From Alkalimonas sp. (GTDB lineage: Bacteria > Pseudomonadota > Gammaproteobacteria > Enterobacterales > Alteromonadaceae): a DNA stretch of 11,934 nt. The stretch is taken from positions 1-11,934 of the forward strand of contig JAIUMG010000077.1 in assembly GCA_022565655.1 (NCBI GenBank). Direction: 5' to 3'. The position numbers were made by a program, and so were the translations under genes. Below, piece after piece: positions 6,713-11,934 of this stretch. Each line of letters begins with the position of its first letter. Within the stretch, counting starts at the first letter, position 1. The notes beneath the pieces are model-generated. The model made no database searches, was not told where the DNA came from, and saw nothing but the letters and a program-made list of their open reading frames with translations.

Positions 6713-7393
6713 ATGAACACAGAGCATAACGCTTCGGATGCGCAACGGCCGGACGGTTGGCAAGGTGTCGTTGCGGACTGGTCGTCTGATGAGCGTACCT
6801 TCCGGATGTCCTGGGGGAAATTGATGATGTGGGTGTTCCTGCTAGGGGATACCTTTATTTTCAGTATTTTTCTGATCGCCTACATGAATGTGCGTTGGTC
6901 AGCCGCAGAAACATGGCCTGACACCAGTGAAATCTTTGCATTAACCGTGGCAGGGGAATCGATCCCGCTGCTGTTGATCGCCATCATGACGTTTATACTG
7001 ATCACCAGCAGCGGCACCATGGCGATGGCGGTCAGTAGTGCCTACCGGGGCATGAGAAAGCATACCGTCTGGTTGATGCTGGCGACCGCATTTTTGGGGG
7101 CCGTCTTTGTTGGCATGCAGGTGTTTGAGTGGGGCAAATTGATTGAAGATGGTGTGCGTCCCTGGGGCAACCCAATGGGAGCCGAGCAGTTTGGTGCGGC
7201 CTTTTTTATGATCACCGGCTTTCATGGTTTGCATGTAACAGGTGGCGTGATTTATTTGTTGGTAGTGGCCTATCGGGTACACAAGGGCTATTACGAGAAG
7301 CAAGGCTATGAAATTGTCGAGATCACCGGTTTGTACTGGCACTTTGTCGACTTGGTCTGGGTGTTTATTTTTGCATTCTTTTATTTATGGTGA
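6713..7393 (+). CDS. coxC: Cytochrome c oxidase subunit III (canonical type)
   Basis: This is the five-helix short form of subunit III, 226 residues, which stabilises subunit I and supports proton uptake into the D channel. Conserved features are Gln136-Val-Phe-Glu139-Trp (the subunit III glutamate), Gly-Phe-His171-Gly-Leu-His174-Val-Thr-Gly-Gly, and Tyr-Trp-His210-Phe-Val-Asp213-Leu-Val-Trp at the C-terminus. The N-terminal 34 residues are polar and cytoplasmic, containing Trp and many charges. Unlike the homologue just upstream, it keeps the Glu and Asp. The TAAGGTGG site (6701-6708) is strong. The next gene starts within nine bases of its stop, so translation is probably coupled. No ctaG (Cox11) gene lies between subunits I and III, where many proteobacterial operons carry it. 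Confidence 0.93.
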   Translation: MNTEHNASDAQRPDGWQGVVADWSSDERTFRMSWGKLMMWVFLLGDTFIFSIFLIAYMNVRWSAAETWPDTSEIFALTVAGESIPLLLIAIMTFILITSSGTMAMAVSSAYRGMRKHTVWLMLATAFLGAVFVGMQVFEWGKLIEDGVRPWGNPMGAEQFGAAFFMITGFHGLHVTGGVIYLLVVAYRVHKGYYEKQGYEIVEITGLYWHFVDLVWVFIFAFFYLW

Positions 7394-7401
7394 GGTGAAT
7401 G

Positions 7402-7719
7402 ATGGCACAGGAACTGAATCAGCAGCACCCGGTTAGTATGTATCTCAAAGTATGGGGTTGGCTGTTTGTGCTGAGCTTCTTCTCCTACATGGTGGATTAC
7501 ATGGAGCTGCAAGGCCTGCTGCGCTGGAGTCTTATTTTATTTTTTATGGTGATTAAAGCGGGCGTGATCTTGAGCGTGTTTATGCATGTGAAATGGGAGA
7601 GCCTGAATCTGAAGTTATTGTTGCTGATCCCCACCTTTGCCATTGTGGTGTTTTTTATCCTCATGGCTTTTGAAGGCAACTATGTATTGCTAAATCGCCT
7701 GATGTATTACAGCTCGTAA
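7402..7719 (+). CDS. Prokaryotic cytochrome c oxidase subunit IV
   Basis: This small three-helix membrane protein is of the bacterial subunit IV (COX4_pro) family. Helices lie at about 14-34, 39-63 and 71-91, with the typical Lys in the second helix and Phe-Met-His-Val-Lys at its end. In related oxidases this subunit packs against I and III and affects assembly or stability. There are two adjacent ATGs, 7399 and 7402. The ribosome site GAGGTGA (7392-7398) touches the first and leaves three bases before the second. I chose 7402 (105 residues), with 7399 (106 residues) as the alternative. It lies right after subunit III and before sco, as expected for the operon. Confidence 0.85.
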   Translation: MAQELNQQHPVSMYLKVWGWLFVLSFFSYMVDYMELQGLLRWSLILFFMVIKAGVILSVFMHVKWESLNLKLLLLIPTFAIVVFFILMAFEGNYVLLNRLMYYSS

Positions 7720-7738
7720 CGTATCGACAGGGGTTTTT

Positions 7739-8419
7739 ATGCTGCGATGGAGCTTACGCCATACCTTAATCAGCTCAGTATTGCTTGCTTTGCTGTTGGC
7801 CGCCACTGCATTCAGGGTGCTGTTAACCAATCACAACGCTTTGGAGTTGCAGCAAGCTGTATTGTTGACCAATCCAGTGCCGATTAGTGATTTTGTGTTG
7901 GTGGATCAATATCAACAACAGGTAACGGCGGCTGATTTGCAAGGGCAATGGCACCTGCTAAGTTATGGCTTCACCTACTGCCCGGATATTTGCCCTTTGA
8001 CGCTGGCTAAACTAAGCCGTTTTCATCTGGAGTTGGAGCAGTCGCAAGCGTACCCGGATCTTCAGTTGTTATTTTACAGTGTAGACCCTGAGCGGGATAC
8101 GCCCGAAACTCTGCGTGAGTACCTGAGTTTTTTTGCGACCGATATTCGGGGCTTGACCCGTTTGCCAGGCGAAGAGCAGCGCCATCAGCCTTTTGAACAA
8201 AGCTTGTCGATTCTCTATGCCATCAGCCCGGTTGATGAGTTGAGCAGTTACTTGCCTTACAATGTAGACCATGGCGTGTTGCTGTATTTATTAAACCCTC
8301 AGGCTGAGTTGCAGGCTATCTTTACGCCGATTGAGCAACCAGGAGCACTGCCTGATTTTGATATCGAAGCTTTGTATCACGACTATCTGGCTATTCGTCG
8401 CTATCTGGATCAGCGCTAG
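7739..8419 (+). CDS. SCO1/SenC-family copper chaperone for CuA assembly
   Basis: This membrane-anchored thioredoxin-fold protein delivers copper to, or reduces, the CuA cysteines of subunit II. A single N-terminal helix (about 9-29) anchors it, with the domain in the periplasm. The copper ligands are all present: Cys81-Pro-Asp-Ile-Cys85-Pro and His178 in Asn-Val-Asp-His-Gly. Tyr113-Ser-Val-Asp-Pro-Glu-Arg-Asp-Thr-Pro is a further family signature. Length (226) is normal for SCO proteins. A CAGGGG site precedes the ATG by seven bases. It is the last gene of the oxidase operon, and its stop lies inside a terminator-like hairpin. The position argues that it serves this enzyme specifically. Confidence 0.92.
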   Translation: MLRWSLRHTLISSVLLALLLAATAFRVLLTNHNALELQQAVLLTNPVPISDFVLVDQYQQQVTAADLQGQWHLLSYGFTYCPDICPLTLAKLSRFHLELEQSQAYPDLQLLFYSVDPERDTPETLREYLSFFATDIRGLTRLPGEEQRHQPFEQSLSILYAISPVDELSSYLPYNVDHGVLLYLLNPQAELQAIFTPIEQPGALPDFDIEALYHDYLAIRRYLDQR

Positions 8420-8453
8420 GCCAGTTGGTTGCAGCCTGGCCGTCGCTTTTTTT
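8412..8453 (+). terminator. Intrinsic terminator overlapping the end of the sco gene
   Basis: AGCG (8412-8415) pairs with CGCT (8444-8447) and GGCCAG (8419-8424) pairs with CTGGCC (8436-8441), with a small internal bulge. Seven Ts follow (8447-8453). The stem starts inside the last codons and includes the last base of the stop codon. The inner loop of 11 bases is large, so termination may be partial. Confidence 0.6.
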
Positions 8454-8454
8454 C

Positions 8455-8484
8455 TTGTACAAAAACTCCGACCTCCGTTACCAT
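8455..8484 (+). promoter_or_regulatory. Weak candidate promoter of the unknown cysteine-containing gene
   Basis: TTGTAC (8455-8460) and TACCAT (8479-8484) are 18 bases apart; the -10 matches four of six consensus bases. A start six or seven bases further on would fall at 8490-8491, essentially on the ATG of the next gene, which would make the message leaderless. This is a weak match and rests on position as much as sequence. Confidence 0.25.
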
Positions 8485-8490
8485 CAGTGT

Positions 8491-9144
8491 ATGAACGAAT
8501 ATGCCGCTGATCAGCCCCATTTTTGGCAGGTTTCCAGCCAGAACCAAACCTATACCGAGCTTTGTAATGCTCTGTATGAGCGTGAACTGCTGCGCTTGTC
8601 CCAGCAAAACGCCACCGATCTGACCCAGTTGCCAAAACAACTGGCGAGTTTACCTTTTTATATCCGTAAAGCGGCGCAGCGCATTTTGCGAACAGACTCC
8701 CCCTTATCACTGGACAGTCAGAATGCCTCTTGGTTTGCCAGTCAGGCGGCCAAGTGCCCATTAAATCGACAACGACCGGATCAAATTGCCCGTTTTTTTG
8801 AAAAAGCCGCTAAGCCTGGTTTATTGGTGCCGGTGTATCAGGAGCAGCTGGGTATTGAAAGCTTTTTGCTGGACTCGGTGGATCAGGTTGATCATGCCGG
8901 TCAGCGTTTGCATTGCAATGCCCATGGTTGGTTTGCTTTTTCCGGCACCCCGCTTAGCGAAGACAATGCGGATAAGTTCTTATTGCAACCGGTGAAGGTA
9001 GTGATGACTGCCTGCTGTTGTGGCCACCAATGGAGCAATAAAAAGCGCAGCTCACCCCGGGCTCTGACTTTGCGGGAGTTGTTGCTGACCAGCTGTCTGA
9101 ACTGGAAAAACTTTGCCAAACCTGTGCAACAGCCCCCTTTGTAA
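8491..9144 (+). CDS. Unrecognised cysteine-containing protein of 217 residues
   Basis: I do not recognise this protein. It has no signal peptide or membrane helix and should be cytoplasmic. The N-terminal half is rich in Gln, Leu and Ser with likely helices. The C-terminal part holds a compact Thr-Ala-Cys-Cys-Cys-Gly-His motif (Cys175-177, His179), then a basic stretch Asn-Lys-Lys-Arg and a helix ending with another Cys (202). Further cysteines are at 25, 89 and 142. The Cys/His cluster could bind metal, but the spacing fits no zinc motif I know. Codon use resembles its neighbours. The open frame extends upstream to a TTG at 8425, but that region holds the sco terminator, so the ATG at 8491 is preferred. 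No ribosome site is visible before it. It stands alone between the oxidase operon and ftsB. Confidence 0.65.
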   Translation: MNEYAADQPHFWQVSSQNQTYTELCNALYERELLRLSQQNATDLTQLPKQLASLPFYIRKAAQRILRTDSPLSLDSQNASWFASQAAKCPLNRQRPDQIARFFEKAAKPGLLVPVYQEQLGIESFLLDSVDQVDHAGQRLHCNAHGWFAFSGTPLSEDNADKFLLQPVKVVMTACCCGHQWSNKKRSSPRALTLRELLLTSCLNWKNFAKPVQQPPL

Positions 9145-9156
9145 TGGTGATTCCCC

Positions 9157-9185
9157 TTCCCACACCGCGTCGAAAGCTTCATAAT
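9157..9185 (+). promoter_or_regulatory. Candidate sigma-70 promoter of the ftsB-ispDF-truD-surE operon
   Basis: TTCCCA (9157-9162) and CATAAT (9180-9185) are 17 bases apart and match four and five consensus positions. The start would be near 9192, about 23 bases before the ftsB ATG. Since the genes downstream are nearly contiguous, it could serve the whole cluster. Confidence 0.5.
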
Positions 9186-9214
9186 AGTTGTATGGTAGAA
9201 CTCAGGCTGGTTGC

Positions 9215-9538
9215 ATGCGCTTACTGACACTCGCTTTATTGATCCTCTTTGCTTTGCTGCAATACCGACTTTGGTTTGGTCAGCACAGTGTGAGTGACTA
9301 CGTACAGCGTAAAAGTGAACTGGAGCAACAGCAAGTGGCCAATGAGGAGCTGGCTAAGCGCAATCGCTTGCTGTTGGCAGATGTCAATGATCTGCGTCAG
9401 GGCTTAGAAGCCATTGAAGAGCGGGCTCGCAATGAGCTTGGGTTGATCCGGGATGATGAAATTTTCTTCCGTATTGTATCCGAGCAGCAGCTGCAGCAAG
9501 CCGATGCTGATGAACTGCCAATGCTGGAGCAGCCATGA
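9215..9538 (+). CDS. ftsB: Cell division protein FtsB
   Basis: FtsB is a bitopic divisome protein that forms the FtsQ-FtsL-FtsB complex and helps activate septal peptidoglycan synthesis. The 107-residue product has a short cytoplasmic start and one membrane helix (about 3-20), then the family segment Gln-Tyr-Arg-Leu-Trp-Phe-Gly. A periplasmic coiled coil (about 27-64) follows, then the conserved Glu-Glu-Arg-Ala-Arg-Asn-Glu-Leu-Gly. The open frame runs upstream to a TTG at 9188, but the ATG at 9215 matches the N-terminus of the E. coli protein. A CAGG sequence lies about eight bases before it. The ATGA overlap with ispD indicates coupling. In many gammaproteobacteria eno precedes ftsB; here the cysteine-containing unknown gene does. 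Confidence 0.95.
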   Translation: MRLLTLALLILFALLQYRLWFGQHSVSDYVQRKSELEQQQVANEELAKRNRLLLADVNDLRQGLEAIEERARNELGLIRDDEIFFRIVSEQQLQQADADELPMLEQP

Positions 9539-10233
9539 GCGTAGAAGGGCTGCTGGATTATCAGCACATTGCAGCGGTTATCCCTGCGGCCGGGGTTGGC
9601 AAGCGGATGCAGAGCGAGCTGCCGAAACAGTACCTTCAGTTGCATGGCAAAACGATTTTAGAACACAGCGCCAATGTGCTGCTGCAATTGCCGTTATCAT
9701 TGGTGATCGCACTGTCCCCGCACGACCCCTATTTTGCTAAAACACCTTTAGCAGCAAACCCGGATGTTCATACGGTAACCGGTGGTTCTGAACGAGCGGA
9801 CTCGGTACTGGCGGCGTTACAGCAAATCAATGCCGAGCAGTTCCCCTGGGTGTTGGTGCATGATGCGGCCCGCCCCTTGGTTCAGCTCAGAGATATTCAG
9901 CAACTGATTACCCAGTGTTTTGAGAGCGACTGCGGTGGAATTTTAGCCAGTCCGGTGCGCGATACCATGAAGCGCGGCCAGCAGCGGGTTGAGTGTACTG
10001 TTGAGCGAGCCGATCTTTGGCATGCATTGACACCACAACTGTTTCCCACCGCCTTGCTCAGGCAAGCCCGAAGCCAGGCTTTAGCTGCTGGCGTGGTGGT
10101 GACTGATGAAGCGTCAGCGATGGAGTGGGCCGGCCAGCCAGTGCAACTGGTAGCAGGACGAAGTGATAATATTAAAGTAACCCGGCCAGAGGATTTAGCT
10201 CTGGCGGCGTTTTATCTGGAGAACCGGGCATGA
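9535..10233 (+). CDS. ispD: 2-C-methyl-D-erythritol 4-phosphate cytidylyltransferase
   Basis: IspD joins methylerythritol 4-phosphate and CTP to give CDP-methylerythritol in the MEP isoprenoid pathway, in the cytoplasm. The 232-residue protein shows the nucleotidyltransferase signature Pro-Ala-Ala-Gly-Val-Gly-Lys-Arg24-Met with Lys31 in Pro-Lys-Gln-Tyr. It also has Gly-Gly-Ser-Glu-Arg (83-87), Val-His-Asp110-Ala-Ala-Arg-Pro, Thr155-Val-Glu-Arg158, Thr-Asp-Glu-Ala-Ser-Ala (190-195) and Asn-Ile-Lys214-Val-Thr-Arg-Pro-Glu-Asp. These match the catalytic residues known in E. coli IspD. It overlaps ftsB by ATGA and ispF by ATGA. Confidence 0.97.
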   Translation: MSVEGLLDYQHIAAVIPAAGVGKRMQSELPKQYLQLHGKTILEHSANVLLQLPLSLVIALSPHDPYFAKTPLAANPDVHTVTGGSERADSVLAALQQINAEQFPWVLVHDAARPLVQLRDIQQLITQCFESDCGGILASPVRDTMKRGQQRVECTVERADLWHALTPQLFPTALLRQARSQALAAGVVVTDEASAMEWAGQPVQLVAGRSDNIKVTRPEDLALAAFYLENRA

Positions 10234-10712
10234 GCTTGTTTCGTATCGGGCATGGTTTTGATGTGCATGCATTTGGTGGCGATGGCCCCGTCACCCTGGC
10301 AGGGGTCCGCATTGAGTATTCGCAGGGGCTGCTGGCGCATTCGGATGGTGATGTGGTGTTGCATGCGCTGACTGATGCGCTGCTGGGCGCGTTAGCTCTA
10401 GGAGATATTGGCCATCATTTCCCTGATAATGACCCTGCCTATCAAGGCATTGATAGCCGGGTTTTACTACGCCAGGTGGTGGAGCGTATGCAGCAAGCAG
10501 GCTATGCCTTGGGGAACCTGGATATTACCGTCATGGCTCAGGCTCCAAAGTTAGCTCCGCATATTGAGTCGATGCGTCGGGTGATTGCCAGCGATGTGCA
10601 AGCTGAGCTGTCACAAGTCAATCTGAAAGCCACCACCACCGAGCAATTAGGCTTTGTGGGGCGTAAAGAGGGGATTGCAGCCGAGGCTGTAGTGCTGCTG
10701 GTGCCAGCGTGA
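10230..10712 (+). CDS. ispF: 2-C-methyl-D-erythritol 2,4-cyclodiphosphate synthase
   Basis: IspF cyclises CDP-methylerythritol 2-phosphate to the 2,4-cyclodiphosphate with release of CMP, two steps after IspD. At 160 residues it has normal length. The zinc ligands are Asp11, His13 and His45, set in Gly-His-Gly-Phe-Asp-Val-His and Ala-His-Ser-Asp-Gly-Asp-Val-Val-Leu-His. Phe-Pro-Asp-Asn-Asp-Pro and the C-terminal Thr-Thr-Thr-Glu-Gln-Leu-Gly-Phe-Val-Gly-Arg complete the active site. The family works as a homotrimer. It overlaps ispD by ATGA and truD by GTGA. Confidence 0.97.
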   Translation: MSLFRIGHGFDVHAFGGDGPVTLAGVRIEYSQGLLAHSDGDVVLHALTDALLGALALGDIGHHFPDNDPAYQGIDSRVLLRQVVERMQQAGYALGNLDITVMAQAPKLAPHIESMRRVIASDVQAELSQVNLKATTTEQLGFVGRKEGIAAEAVVLLVPA

Positions 10713-11746
10713 AGCTGCCAGCGTTTAATTGGTTGTATGGTGAACCGGTTTCAACCGCTAAACTGCGGGTACAGCCGGAAGACTTTATGGTGGATGAAGA
10801 ATTAAACTTCAGCCCCAGTGGTGCAGGTGAGCACCTGTTGTTGCAGATAGAGAAAACTGGACAGAACACCCAGTATGTGGCCAAAAAGCTGGCCGAGCTG
10901 AGTGGGTTAAAAGCCCGTGATATTAGCTTTGCCGGACGAAAAGATCGGCATGCCGTGACCCGGCAGTGGTTTTGTCTGCCCTGGCCTATCAAGCAAGACA
11001 TTCCCTGGCAGGATTGGCAAGCGGAAGGTTATCGGATTATCGATGTGCAACGTCACTTTCGTAAATTGCGTCTGGGAGCGTTAAAGCGTAATCATTTTCA
11101 GATACGCTTACGCGAGGTCACCGAGCCTGAACAGCTATGGCAGCGTGTGCAGCAAGTGCGGGCTGGGGTGCCCAACTATTATGGCGAGCAGCGCTTTGGT
11201 ATTGATGGCGGCAATCTTCGGTTGGCTGAATCGCTGTTTGCCGGGCAGGGCATTGCCGATCGGCAGTTGCGCGGCTTGGCGCTTTCGGCAGCACGTTCAT
11301 TTTTATTCAACGTCCAGCTGTCGAAGCGGATTGAACAAGGGTATTTTCAACAGTTGCTGCTTGGCGATGTGGTGCAACTGGATGGATCCGGTTCGATCTT
11401 CCGGGTCGAGGAGCTAACCGATGCTTTGCAGCAACGCCTGCAGCAGGGCGATATTCACCCAACCGTTGCGTTGTGTGGCTTGCCATCATCAGACAAAGGT
11501 CAGGTCAGCGGCCAGGCTGCCAGGCTTGAACAACAGTGGTTGGCGGATTATGCCGCCTTGCAGCAAGGCTTGCAGGATTTTCGGCTGAAAGCCGAGCGAC
11601 GAGCCATTCGATTGCAACCCCAACAGCTTGAAATTGAACAGGATGCTGGCACTATACTACTTCGGTTTGCTTTACCCACAGGGTGCTTTGCCACCAGTGT
11701 ACTGCGGGAATTGGTCTGTTATCAGGATTGTGGTCGTCAGGTATGA
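10709..11746 (+). CDS. truD: tRNA pseudouridine(13) synthase TruD
   Basis: TruD makes pseudouridine at position 13 of tRNA(Glu) in the family's E. coli member. The 345-residue product shows Pro-Glu-Asp-Phe26 near the N-terminus and Phe-Ala-Gly-Arg-Lys-Asp79-Arg-His-Ala-Val with the catalytic Asp. It also has Lys-Leu-Arg-Leu-Gly-Ala-Leu-Lys-Arg-Asn129, Gly-Val-Pro-Asn-Tyr-Tyr-Gly-Glu-Gln-Arg-Phe-Gly and the C-terminal Phe-Ala-Thr-Ser-Val-Leu-Arg-Glu. A middle insertion domain (about 150-300) is typical. Translation starts at GTG (10709), overlapping the ispF stop as GTGA. No good ribosome site is visible, so its translation probably depends on ispF. Confidence 0.96.
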   Translation: MKLPAFNWLYGEPVSTAKLRVQPEDFMVDEELNFSPSGAGEHLLLQIEKTGQNTQYVAKKLAELSGLKARDISFAGRKDRHAVTRQWFCLPWPIKQDIPWQDWQAEGYRIIDVQRHFRKLRLGALKRNHFQIRLREVTEPEQLWQRVQQVRAGVPNYYGEQRFGIDGGNLRLAESLFAGQGIADRQLRGLALSAARSFLFNVQLSKRIEQGYFQQLLLGDVVQLDGSGSIFRVEELTDALQQRLQQGDIHPTVALCGLPSSDKGQVSGQAARLEQQWLADYAALQQGLQDFRLKAERRAIRLQPQQLEIEQDAGTILLRFALPTGCFATSVLRELVCYQDCGRQV

Positions 11747-11756
11747 GGAAGTAAGT

Positions 11757-11934
11757 ATGCGAATTTTATTAAGCAATGATGATGGTGTCTATGCCAAAGG
11801 GATCCAGGTACTGCAACAGGCTTTGTCGCAAATTGCGGATGTCACAACGGTCGGGCCTGATCGCAATTGCAGCGGTGCCAGCAATTCATTGACCTTGTTA
11901 AACCCGTTGCGAACTCAGCAGCTGGACAATGGCT
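11757..11934 (+). CDS. surE: 5'/3'-nucleotidase SurE, N-terminal fragment
   Basis: This is the first 59 codons of a survival-protein SurE gene cut by the right edge. SurE is a metal-dependent phosphatase of nucleoside monophosphates. The metal-binding Asn7-Asp8-Asp9-Gly motif follows the usual Met-Arg-Ile-Leu-Leu-Ser start. Gly-Pro-Asp-Arg-Asn-Cys-Ser39-Gly-Ala-Ser-Asn-Ser holds the active-site Ser39; Cys38 stands where E. coli has Arg. A GAGGAAG sequence lies just before the ATG. The gene begins 10 bases after truD, completing the usual truD-surE pairing. Confidence 0.96.
   Translation, partial: MRILLSNDDGVYAKGIQVLQQALSQIADVTTVGPDRNCSGASNSLTLLNPLRTQQLDNG

Noticed and set aside
6941..7342. 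133-codon minus-strand open frame opposite subunit III
   Set aside because: The His/Gln/Arg-rich product is what the complement of a hydrophobic membrane gene gives; it is a shadow of a certain gene.
5977..8419. Both subunit III proteins and the SCO protein are exactly 226 residues long
   Set aside because: SCO is unrelated to subunit III, and the two III proteins differ in where their helices lie, so the equal lengths are coincidence.
8291..8761. 156-codon minus-strand open frame across the sco end and the start of the unknown gene
   Set aside because: It is antisense to two plausible genes and crosses the terminator. Its composition is low in typical protein features and it has no ribosome site.
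1..11934. CRISPR arrays, tRNA or rRNA genes, insertion sequences, prophage or toxin-antitoxin genes
   Set aside because: I looked for regularly spaced repeats, cloverleaf sequences, transposase motifs and terminal repeats and found none.

Overview
The window looks like chromosome of a gammaproteobacterium, probably of the Alteromonadales/Rheinheimera-Alishewanella kind. The basis is the right-hand block ftsB-ispD-ispF-truD-surE, which is characteristic gammaproteobacterial synteny. The cox cluster and the small unknown genes on its left also fit aerobic marine or freshwater members of that class. The genus is an inference and no search was possible.

Layout. Positions 1-105 hold the start of a leftward gene for an exported protein, cut by the window edge. 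A gene-free stretch of 341 bases (106-446) follows. It contains a candidate leftward promoter with an operator-like palindrome and a small hairpin. A soluble GAF-domain sensor histidine kinase (447-1826) has no response regulator beside it. A two-helix membrane protein of unknown function (2009-2566) ends at a strong intrinsic terminator (2599-2628).

The centre (2844-8419) is a six-gene rightward operon for an A-type heme-copper cytochrome c oxidase. It encodes subunit II fused to two cytochrome c domains, subunit I, two different subunit III homologues in tandem, a small subunit IV, and an SCO copper-delivery protein. It is preceded by a perfect TATAAT box and closed by a terminator-like hairpin that overlaps the sco stop codon. 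The logic is clear. The tail hemes take electrons and pass them to CuA, then to heme a and the heme a3/CuB site in subunit I. The III and IV subunits support stability and proton delivery, and SCO metallates CuA. CtaG/Cox11 and the heme a synthesis genes are not in the window.

An unrecognised cysteine-containing protein (8491-9144) separates this operon from a housekeeping operon. That operon holds ftsB (divisome), ispD and ispF (MEP isoprenoid pathway), truD (tRNA pseudouridine 13) and surE (nucleotidase, cut by the right edge). Its genes overlap by 4 bases or lie about 10 bases apart, which indicates co-translation.

Most of the window is well-understood metabolism. The parts most worth a second look are the paired subunit III genes (the first lacks the usual Glu and Asp), the perfect inverted repeat between them, the ungapped 96-residue duplication in the cytochrome tail of subunit II, and the possibly leaderless unknown gene at 8491. 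I did not find convincing evidence of a wholly new system.
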